A program made the translations under genes and the position numbers. This document shows, one piece after another, positions 7,101-12,086 of a stretch of 12,086 bases of DNA. How positions within the stretch are numbered: position 1 is the first letter of the stretch; every line of letters begins with the position of its first letter. Origin of the DNA: Candidatus Uhrbacteria bacterium CG_4_9_14_3_um_filter_36_7 (GTDB lineage Bacteria > Patescibacteriota > Patescibacteriia > UBA9934 > GWF2-40-263); NCBI GenBank assembly GCA_002791255.1, contig PFWS01000026.1, positions 1 through 12,086 of the forward strand, in the 5' to 3' direction. The notes under the pieces were generated by a model. The model saw only the letters and a program-made list of their open reading frames with translations. It was not told the origin of the DNA and ran no database searches.

Positions 7101-8034
7101 CTCAGCAGTTAAACTAACATACACAAATGATGCTGGTCAGACCCAAACCTTAACAAGCTATCTTTCAAGCAATACAGTGAAATTTGATGGTATCGAAGAT
7201 TTCACAGTTGAAGCCGGAGATTCTGCTAAGATTGATTTGTGGGTTGATACAAATGATGCTAGCTCAACAGGTGCTACAAGCGGAAATTACCTCAAACTTA
7301 ACTTGAATTGTGATAATGATATTACCTCCAATTACTGTAAGTTTGTTGGTAAGAGTTCTGGATCTACCATTAATGAAGATACGGTAAATACGTACGTTCT
7401 TGCTAATGCTCAACAAATTCGTAAGACACGTCCAACCATTACCAAAGCTTCTGGTAGCCCATCTGGCGCTGCAACCCCAGGGTTTAGTGAAGCACTTCGT
7501 TTGAATGTATCTGCTGATTCTCGTGGATATGTTACTTTGAATAGTTTATTGTTCGAATTATCTTCCACAGATAATGGATCATCCAAATGGAACCAATGTG
7601 GTGATGGAACTTCAACAGAGTTAGCTTCTGCTACAAAATGGAGTTTCTACAAGTCTTCTGACCCATCTAATTTGCTTGATGATTCCACAGACTGGACTTT
7701 CATTAAGTCAACAGGAGCTGCTTGTACATCTACCGAAGATGTTGATATGGCCTATGCCTTGCTTGATTTTGATGACGCAAGCGGATCAACTGCTGCGCCT
7801 GAGATTGGAGCTGGACAAACAATCACCTTCATCCTTGAAGTTGATACAACTGGCGCAAGTTCTTCAAGCGATGATTCCTTCCGTGTAAGCATTCCAACCG
7901 AGACTACAGCTGATGCACTCTCAACTCCACGCGATGCTTGTACTTGGGAAGATGCTAACCAGAATTCTGGTGCTGATATTAACTGTAACTACATCAAAGA
8001 ACTTCCAGTTCGCGGTGGAACCTTTGTCTACTAA
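4144..8034 (+). CDS. Putative S-layer protein of the Patescibacteria type
   Basis: This is a 1,296-residue exported protein. Residues 1-38 are a signal peptide (RR at 9-10, hydrophobic core, AKA cleavage site at 36-38). Residues about 45-235 hold three related units, each with a 'Y-x4-G' turn: 'YYYATDGQRYAFPNEKTYF' is the best, then 'TYAIAQNGVLHW' and 'KYLVWEGEKHLI'. This module typifies putative S-layer proteins of this phylum and probably anchors the protein. Six beta-sandwich repeats follow from residue 247, each ending in an 'AG-x4-h-x-h-x-A/V-D' strand such as 'DAGETRNFSIRADI'. The protein is acidic and rich in Ser, Thr and Asp, and ends with 'LPVRGGTFVY'. The first 542 residues have no cysteine, while the remainder has 14. 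The gene stands alone, with a structured leader before it and a strong terminator after it, which suits a very abundant protein. The start is the only suitable ATG before the signal peptide but has no SD. S-layer function is inferred from family resemblance. Confidence 0.85.
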   Translation: MTDAHAFTRRTLTSLVVVSTLLWSMGIASILAPLTAKAETFAAGDVIRGTTLTTVYYYATDGQRYAFPNEKTYFTWYENFSGIKTITDSELASIPLAGNIVYRPGSRWIKIQSDPKTYAIAQNGVLHWVESESVAQGLAGDNWNQMIDDVPDVFFVDYSVGASLMDAGDAHDGALVSMSGSKYLVWEGEKHLINDNGANRFQDRSYLDGSGIDLAGLTTGSEITSKVAEYTDAAQLTESGSTPTTSGALSVSVASDTPASQTIPAGAFSVELAKFKFTATSNEDVSIDSMIVHLGGLAATSNFSKMYLYEGETRLTKGKTLNSSTRDATFSALSLSVDAGETRNFSIRADIATSVTSGATANVGFDVSTSISGPSSVTGSFGAFGNTMTLSSTHVGELTITKNSSISNPSIGQEDATIGKFKVEASSTEGAYIHAMTLDISKAADHSNYKILDGSTLVATGVNTSGDSVLFDLDDPFYIKEGNNNIFTVTADIGGQASDNIKVAIEEPADVTAVGDDYGFNLTIDMGDNTGDTGTYNATGGTCSSSSASCSYSTIQGGKLTFTFNGPSASDIGIDMNDVTLAKYTVTAANAVTIEQLKLIVACDSTSASGCDSAADTGDLLYYTSSTTHANLTDIAFRLADGTIFMGPQDLTTTNAGSSSSDDTSQTLTFSDTQALDAGESVDLYVTADVYSSAVSADVYKVTLDMSEVSAEDTNGDSLTAGTDIIPSADLTSNLMTTQSASLAIAVSQPPSSGTYVKGVSSIDTVGFSFTAGRASDVKVTDLTIEGHADDDAEFSSDIDDDIDVGDHVSSCSLYDSYTGTLIDGPESPNSSDKILFENFDWTIEAGEVGKLFVRCNFSNVALETTDAANDIYMFSIPLDSSSNPDVSAEDADGDTITPTASNRNTTPTVAITLTSAGTIAVAADGSMPVSDIILGSSTSVHVASYKITASTEDFEVKSLYFSNCNVSSAPSDGTACSSAGSDAIASAVKLTYTNDAGQTQTLTSYLSSNTVKFDGIEDFTVEAGDSAKIDLWVDTNDASSTGATSGNYLKLNLNCDNDITSNYCKFVGKSSGSTINEDTVNTYVLANAQQIRKTRPTITKASGSPSGAATPGFSEALRLNVSADSRGYVTLNSLLFELSSTDNGSSKWNQCGDGTSTELASATKWSFYKSSDPSNLLDDSTDWTFIKSTGAACTSTEDVDMAYALLDFDDASGSTAAPEIGAGQTITFILEVDTTGASSSSDDSFRVSIPTETTADALSTPRDACTWEDANQNSGADINCNYIKELPVRGGTFVY
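4882..8010 (+). repeat. Six diverged Ig-like repeats in the S-layer-like gene
   Basis: The repeats begin near residues 247, 396, 557, 740, 917 and 1096 and are 149-200 residues long. Each opens with an 'h-x-h-x-h' strand ('GALSVSVAS', 'GELTITKN', 'GKLTFTF', 'ASLAIAVS', 'GTIAVAA', 'RPTITKAS'), has a central 'V-x-h-x-x-h' strand ('DVSIDSMIV') and closes with an 'AGE'-type strand. They have diverged too far to show as DNA repeats. Length grows towards the C-terminus as loops, including Cys-bounded ones, are inserted. Confidence 0.7.
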
Positions 8035-8058
8035 TTTTAGTAGGAACATTTGCTAAAG

Positions 8059-8074
8059 ACAGATTTCTGTTTTT
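8059..8074 (+). terminator. Weak hairpin with U-run behind the S-layer-like gene
   Basis: ACAG (8059-8062) and CTGT (8067-8070) pair around ATTT and are followed by TTTT. The stem is too short to act alone; it may add to the strong terminator 25 nt further on. Confidence 0.2.
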
Positions 8075-8094
8075 ACAAATAATAAGGAGTTACA

Positions 8095-8138
8095 AAAAAC
8101 CATCCCCTATTTCTTTGTGAGATAGGGGATTGGTTTTT
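8095..8138 (+). terminator. Strong rho-independent terminator
   Basis: AAAAACCATCCCCTAT (8095-8110) pairs with 8122-8138 with one bulged base, and the stem can continue inward (TTC with GAG, one G-U) to a 5-nt loop. The U-run GGTTTTT closes it. The A-run on the left arm would allow termination in the other direction too. It separates the S-layer-like gene from the protease operon. Confidence 0.9.
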
Positions 8139-8141
8139 ATC

Positions 8142-8170
8142 TTGTCGAAGGGAGAAAATTTTTATATACT
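8142..8170 (+). promoter_or_regulatory. Promoter of the TPR-protease-sugar operon
   Basis: TTGTCG (8142-8147), a 17-nt spacer and TATACT (8165-8170; 5 of 6 consensus) lie right behind the terminator. The expected start at 8176-8178 touches the ATG at 8179, so the first gene is probably read from a leaderless message; no Shine-Dalgarno fits. An overlapping ATG at 8175 opens only 'ATG TAT GAA TGA' and is not the start. Confidence 0.6.
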
Positions 8171-8178
8171 CACCATGT

Positions 8179-8895
8179 ATGAATGAAAAAATATCTTCTA
8201 AAAAACAGCCTATTTTTTTTGTTATCGCTCTTGTAATTTTAGTAGTGATAGGGTTGGTCTGGAATTTTGAACGCAAACAACCTGATTCAACCTTAGTTGA
8301 TATAGAATTAACTACTTGGGTTGATCGTGGGCTTACTAAAGAAGCTCAAGAGAATCTTGAAAAACGTCGAAGTGATCTTGAAAACTCTATGGCTTATGAT
8401 GAAACCATAGCAAATGACATTTCAAAAATGTTGACTTTAGGTAATCTTTATTACAGTCTTGGTGATCTTGCTAGTGCCAAACAATGGTATGAATCTATTT
8501 TGAGTGATTATCCAAATGATGCTCCGGCCCATGAAAATCTTGGACAAACCCTTAAAGAGATGGGGGATTTTAAAGGGGCAGAATCCCATTGGAACCAGGC
8601 AATTGTTTTAAATCCATATGATCTTACATATATTAAACTAGCTGATCTTATTGAAGAGTATTTTCCAGATCGACGCAAAGAAATTCAAATATTACTTGAA
8701 GAAGCGATTGCAAGCTTGGGACAAACACGCAGTCTTTTAATTCGTCTTGGCAATTGGTACGAAACTCAAGGAGATTATGAACGAGCAATTTCTCATTATA
8801 AAGTTGCCTTGCAAATGGATCCAGAAAATGAATCACTCAGAGAACTTATTAAAGAAACAGAAAATAAAGCCAAGAATACCCAAGGAGTTTTATGA
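8179..8895 (+). CDS. Membrane-anchored tetratricopeptide-repeat (TPR) protein
   Basis: This 238-residue protein has a short basic N-terminus (SSKKQ), one membrane helix at 11-29 and a soluble part facing outward. Residues 40-82 are polar helices. TPR-type helix pairs follow at about 83-116 ('LGNLYYSLGDLASAKQWYESIL'-like pattern), 117-150 ('AHENLGQTLKEMGDFKGAESHW'-like pattern) and 184-217, with the usual small residues at helix contacts and 'P' after each unit ('YPND', 'NPYD', 'DPEN'). A degenerate unit lies at 151-183. TPRs bind other proteins; the partner is not visible here. Its stop overlaps the start of the protease gene (ATGA), so the two are translated together, and a scaffold or export-related helper for the protease is a reasonable guess but unproven. 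Confidence 0.85.
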   Translation: MNEKISSKKQPIFFVIALVILVVIGLVWNFERKQPDSTLVDIELTTWVDRGLTKEAQENLEKRRSDLENSMAYDETIANDISKMLTLGNLYYSLGDLASAKQWYESILSDYPNDAPAHENLGQTLKEMGDFKGAESHWNQAIVLNPYDLTYIKLADLIEEYFPDRRKEIQILLEEAIASLGQTRSLLIRLGNWYETQGDYERAISHYKVALQMDPENESLRELIKETENKAKNTQGVL

Positions 8896-10922
8896 GTCGA
8901 TTTTTTCATGTTATTCTTTTTTTTATTTTGTTTCCAGCTCAGGCCATTGCCATTACTCCCAATGATCCTCATTTTTTGGATCAATGGTATCTTGAAAAAA
9001 TTCGTGCCCCACAGGCTTGGGAAATTACAAAAGGTTCTCGAGATATTATTGTTGCCATTATTGATACAGGTGTAGATTTAAATCATCCTGATTTACAAAA
9101 ACAGCTTTGGATAAATACAAATGAAATTCTATATGATGGAATTGATAACGATCAAAATGGATATGTTGATGATTTTTATGGATGGGATTTTTTAGAAAAC
9201 GATGGATTTCCTGATGCCTTAGAACATGAATCTTATGATCCAGAGGCTGTTTCTCATGGGACACTTGTAGCTGGGATGATCGGGGCTGTGACTAATAATT
9301 TAAGTAGCGTTGCTGGGCTTAATTGGAATGTGCGTCTTATGCCCATTCGTATTTTGGATGAGCTTGGATCTGGTGATTCAAGGTATGCGGCTTTAGCAAT
9401 TGATTATGCGATAGCAAATGGAGCCCGTATTATTAATTTAAGCTTTACTGGCACAAGTGTTGATCCTGCCTTTTTTGAAGCCATTCATCGGGCGTATGAA
9501 AAAGGGGTTTTAGTGGTTGCGGCTGTTGGAAATAGTCATGGTGGAATCAATATTAATAAATACCCAATTTACCCTGCTTGTATAGTGGAAGAAAACGGAA
9601 CGGATCCGGTGCTTGGAGTTGCAGCAACTGATCAAAATGATACACGAGCAGATTTTTCTAACTATGGTTCTCTGTGCACTGATCTTTCAGCTCCTGGAGT
9701 AGATATTTATGGATTATCTTATCACGAAGCCTCTTCTGTTGACTTTTATAATCTTGATGGTGGTTATTGGGAAGGAACTTCTATGGCAACCCCTTTGGTT
9801 GCTGGAGCCGCCGCTCTTGTTTTATCACGATTTCCTGAGTTAACTCCCAGTGATCTTTTACTTATTTTAAAACTCTCCGCGGATCCTTTAAAAGAGCAGG
9901 GTACACAAGCAACTGGACAGCTTGGGGCTGGACGTCTTAATATTGAAAAAGCCTTGTTGCTTGCACAACAATTTACTCCCACTGAATTTGAGTCTAAAAA
10001 TGAATTATTACAACCAACCTCATCTTGGCTTGTGGTTAGTAAAGATCAAGGATCCATACCACTCGTGCGACGTTATACATATTCTGGAGTCAAGCTAAAT
10101 GAATTTTATGCTTATGATCAAGCTTTTTTAGGGGGGGTTCGTTTAGCAGTAGGTGATGTTAATGGAGATGGGCAAGAGGAGATTATCACTGTGCCAGGTA
10201 AGGGCGGTGGTCCGCAAGTGCGTATTTTTACCAAAGAAGGAAAAGTTATTTCTCAATTTTTTGCTGGTCTTGAAACAGATCGAATTGGATTATTTGTTTC
10301 TGTTGCTGATGTAGATGGAGATGGACAAAAAGAAATTTTGGTTGCATCAGATATAGGAGGAAACGGAGAAATTAAAACGTATACTTGGCAAGGTGAACTA
10401 ATAGATCGATTTTTCCCGTTTGGAAACACCTATGAGTCTATTCATCTTACCTCGGCTGATATAGATGCCGATCAAAAAGACGAGATTATTGTTTTAACAA
10501 AAGTACCAAAACAGAATTTTTTGATGGTGCGCGTTTTTGCTTCAACTGGTCTTATTAAATATGAATTTGTCATTGCTCATACAGGCCAAACAAACCCTTT
10601 CATAAATGCAGGAGACCTAAATGGAGATGGGAATATGGAAATCATTCTTGGTATGAATAGTGGTCTTAAGCCAGAAATACGAATTTTTTCTCAAGATGGC
10701 CAAATACTACAGTCTTTTTTGGCTTATAATGAAGGTTTTAATGGGGGTGTCCGTGTTTTTGCAAGAGATCTTAACCAAGATGGAATCGATGAGATTTGGA
10801 CAGGTGCTGGACCTTCCGGTGGCCCACATGTACGATCATTTAATTTGCAGGCAGAGGATATCGGTGGATTCTTTGCCTTTGAAGAAGACCAAAGACATGG
10901 TATAAATCTTGCAGGAAATTAA
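8892..10922 (+). CDS. Secreted subtilisin-like serine protease (S8) with propeller repeats
   Basis: This is a 676-residue exported peptidase. Residues 1-20 are a signal peptide ending AQAIA. The catalytic domain (about 25-360) starts at once with 'DQWYLEKIRAPQAWEIT', without an I9-type propeptide. The triad is intact: D58 in 'IIDTGVD', H122 in 'SHGTLVAG', S297 in 'GTSMATP'; N214 ('AVGNS') is the oxyanion residue. 'DGIDNDQNGYVDD' (82-94) is the Ca-binding-type insert of many bacterial subtilases. Residues about 395-670 are five FG-GAP-like blades with D loops at 422, 473, 523, 575 and 626, close to those of the exported glycoside-hydrolase-like protein at the left of the window. It may process surface proteins or degrade external protein; the substrate is unknown. 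It starts within the TPR gene's stop (4-nt overlap) behind a good SD, AAGGAG (8882-8887). Lack of a propeptide suggests another route to stay inactive until exported. Confidence 0.93.
   Translation: MSRFFHVILFFILFPAQAIAITPNDPHFLDQWYLEKIRAPQAWEITKGSRDIIVAIIDTGVDLNHPDLQKQLWINTNEILYDGIDNDQNGYVDDFYGWDFLENDGFPDALEHESYDPEAVSHGTLVAGMIGAVTNNLSSVAGLNWNVRLMPIRILDELGSGDSRYAALAIDYAIANGARIINLSFTGTSVDPAFFEAIHRAYEKGVLVVAAVGNSHGGININKYPIYPACIVEENGTDPVLGVAATDQNDTRADFSNYGSLCTDLSAPGVDIYGLSYHEASSVDFYNLDGGYWEGTSMATPLVAGAAALVLSRFPELTPSDLLLILKLSADPLKEQGTQATGQLGAGRLNIEKALLLAQQFTPTEFESKNELLQPTSSWLVVSKDQGSIPLVRRYTYSGVKLNEFYAYDQAFLGGVRLAVGDVNGDGQEEIITVPGKGGGPQVRIFTKEGKVISQFFAGLETDRIGLFVSVADVDGDGQKEILVASDIGGNGEIKTYTWQGELIDRFFPFGNTYESIHLTSADIDADQKDEIIVLTKVPKQNFLMVRVFASTGLIKYEFVIAHTGQTNPFINAGDLNGDGNMEIILGMNSGLKPEIRIFSQDGQILQSFLAYNEGFNGGVRVFARDLNQDGIDEIWTGAGPSGGPHVRSFNLQAEDIGGFFAFEEDQRHGINLAGN
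10074..10901 (+). repeat. Five FG-GAP-like blades of the protease
   Basis: The units are 50-52 residues apart (D loops at 422, 473, 523, 575 and 626). Blades 1, 2 and 4 have the full D-h-N/D-G-D-G loop, blade 5 has DLNQDG, and blade 3 reads DIDADQKD and has lost the glycines, so it probably no longer binds Ca. 'GGGPQVRIF' in blade 1 is identical to a stretch in the gene at 1-1824. Confidence 0.8.
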
Positions 10923-10925
10923 AAT

Positions 10926-11936
10926 ATGTCTGAATCAAAACCAAAAAATATTATTGTTACTGGAGGGGCAGGGTTTATTGGGTCTCATTTATGTGAACGA
11001 CTCTTAAATGAGGGTGCACATGTTATATGCATTGATAATTTTCTTACCTCTCATCCTCGCAATATCCAACCCCTTCTTTCTAATCCTTATTTTGAATTTT
11101 TACGTTTAGATTTAAATCAACCATTTGACCTTGAATCTTTTAAAGAACTTGAACGATTTCGTATTCCCTTTCACGGCATTCAAGAAATTTATCACCTAGC
11201 ATGTCCTACCTCTATTCGTAAATTTGATCAATTTAAAATTCAAACCCTTCTTTCAAATTCAATTGCTAATCATTCGATTCTCGAGCTTGCAACAAAATAT
11301 CGTTCAAAAATTTTACTTTCTTCAAGTTCGGTTGTGTATGGTCCAAGGCAAGAACAGACCAGATTATTTAAAGAAGATTATTTAGGAGCTGTGAATCATC
11401 TGACTCCCAGGGGTTGTTATGATGAAGGACGTCGATTTTCAGAAACAATGTTTGAAACATATCGACAAGTACATGATCTTGATATAAAAATCGTTCGTTT
11501 ATTTCGGACTTATGGTCCGCGCATGCCCTTATTTGATGGACATTTGATTCCAGATTTTATTTTAGCAGCTCTTGAAGGAAAAAATTTGGTTGTCTATGGT
11601 GACGAAACATTCACAACATCTCTTTGTTATATAGAAGATGTTATTGATGGGCTATACCGCTGTATGGCAGCCACACCTGGATCTGGACCTTGGAATCTTG
11701 GAAGTGATGAAGATCTGCGTATGGTAGATGTAGCAAATTTGATTATTAAAATGATTGGTTCATCATCTCAGGTGATATTTAAACCCTCATTTGCCTTTCT
11801 TACCTCTCTTGGATTACCAGATATTTTTCAAATGAAAGAACTTGGATGGCTACCTCTTACGCGTTTATCCGATGGTTTACAAAAAACCATTGAAGATATC
11901 CGGGCAAACAAATTGATTTTAACTACTCTTGAATAA
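10926..11936 (+). CDS. NDP-sugar epimerase/decarboxylase-like SDR enzyme with altered active site
   Basis: This is a 336-residue extended-SDR protein. Residues 8-21 bind NAD ('VTGGAGFIGSHL'), D37 is the acidic residue after strand 2, and 'YHLACPTS' (89-96), 'SSSVVYG' (133-139) and 'YGPRM' (196-200) are closest to UDP-glucuronate decarboxylases (UXS-type, which make UDP-xylose). The active-site line reads 'CYDEGRRFSE': Tyr165 is kept, but the Lys expected four residues later is Arg169. The Asn usually found in the 'IFNTYGPRM' motif is Arg194. It may make or modify a nucleotide sugar for surface glycans, yet with these changes the reaction, and even activity, is uncertain. It starts 3 nt behind the protease stop and is followed 7 nt later by a glycosyltransferase, so it belongs to the same operon. 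Family sure, substrate not. Confidence 0.88.
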   Translation: MSESKPKNIIVTGGAGFIGSHLCERLLNEGAHVICIDNFLTSHPRNIQPLLSNPYFEFLRLDLNQPFDLESFKELERFRIPFHGIQEIYHLACPTSIRKFDQFKIQTLLSNSIANHSILELATKYRSKILLSSSSVVYGPRQEQTRLFKEDYLGAVNHLTPRGCYDEGRRFSETMFETYRQVHDLDIKIVRLFRTYGPRMPLFDGHLIPDFILAALEGKNLVVYGDETFTTSLCYIEDVIDGLYRCMAATPGSGPWNLGSDEDLRMVDVANLIIKMIGSSSQVIFKPSFAFLTSLGLPDIFQMKELGWLPLTRLSDGLQKTIEDIRANKLILTTLE

Positions 11937-11943
11937 AAGTAGT

Positions 11944-12086
11944 ATGAAAATTGTGGCGGTTATCCCAGCTTATAATGAAGAAAAAATGATTGAGACTGTA
12001 TTAAATCATGCAGCTCCATTTGTTGATGAGATAATTGTGATTAATGATGGGTCTTTTGATAAGACTGCTTTAATAGCAAGAAGTTG
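11944..12086 (+). CDS. Family 2 glycosyltransferase, N-terminal fragment
   Basis: The first 47 codons of a gene cut by the window edge are visible. 'MKIVAVIPAYNEE' and 'VDEIIVINDGS' at about 27-37 are the first two strands of the GT-A fold of family 2, with the D-G-S nucleotide-binding corner; this pattern resembles dolichyl/polyprenyl-phosphate glycosyltransferases and other membrane-linked transferases. It probably moves a sugar from a nucleotide to a lipid or glycan acceptor. Its place directly behind the SDR sugar enzyme (7-nt gap) suggests that they serve one pathway. The acceptor-defining half lies outside the window. Confidence 0.85.
   Translation, partial: MKIVAVIPAYNEEKMIETVLNHAAPFVDEIIVINDGSFDKTALIARS

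Noticed and set aside
5945..7888. Several small plus- and minus-strand frames within the S-layer-like gene
   Set aside because: All are shadows of its repetitive Ser/Thr/Asp-rich coding sequence, with low-complexity translations and no start signals.
8084..8089. AAGGAG Shine-Dalgarno-like sequence behind the S-layer-like gene
   Set aside because: No start codon lies at a usable distance; the terminator stem follows directly.
8073..8276. Minus-strand frame over the terminator and the TPR gene start
   Set aside because: It crosses a strong terminator stem and lies antisense to a well supported membrane segment; no promoter or SD fits.
1..12086. CRISPR array, tRNA or rRNA genes
   Set aside because: No regularly spaced identical repeats, cloverleaf or rRNA-like stretches were seen on either strand by eye.

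Overview
The window looks like a piece of a Patescibacteria (Candidate Phyla Radiation) genome, AT-rich and reading in the standard code: TGA is a real stop, ending the TPR gene at 8893-8895, which argues against the UGA-glycine lineages. The best lineage evidence is the 1,296-residue exported protein at 4144-8034. Its N-terminal 'DG-Q-RYAFPNEKTYFTWY' module followed by Ig-like repeats is the layout of the putative S-layer proteins typical of this group. Propeller repeats of the 'GGGP-hVRvF' type and a sigma factor paired with a DUF5667-like membrane protein fit the same assignment. No rRNA, tRNA, CRISPR array, IS element or phage gene is visible.

Layout. (1) Positions 1-2119, minus strand: a small helix-turn-helix protein overlaps by 20 nt a large exported protein that runs off the left edge. 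That protein has a glycoside-hydrolase-like N-terminal part and FG-GAP-like blades. (2) Positions 2120-2258: a divergent regulatory gap with a sigma70-type promoter for the HTH gene and a set of GTCAA repeats. (3) Positions 2259-3910, plus strand: an ECF-type sigma factor and a membrane protein built like an anti-sigma factor, 5 nt apart. (4) Positions 3911-4143: a strongly structured non-coding stretch, probably the long 5' leader of the surface-protein mRNA. It carries a perfect Shine-Dalgarno in front of a 23-codon ORF, whereas the large gene itself has no recognisable SD. (5) Positions 4144-8034: the S-layer-like protein, closed by an excellent rho-independent terminator at 8095-8138. (6) Positions 8165-12086: a new promoter with an almost leaderless start, then a tight operon of a membrane-anchored TPR protein, a secreted subtilisin-like protease with propeller repeats, an NDP-sugar epimerase/decarboxylase-like SDR enzyme and the start of a family 2 glycosyltransferase.

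Most of the window concerns the cell surface: a likely surface-layer protein, a secreted protease and a secreted sugar-hydrolase-like protein that share a propeller domain, enzymes for making or transferring sugars, and two regulators (a sigma/anti-sigma-like pair and an HTH protein). That the sigma pair controls the surface genes is an inference from position only. The most interesting items are the structured leader and its hidden small ORF, the Cys-free versus Cys-paired halves of the S-layer-like protein, and the substituted active site of the SDR enzyme.
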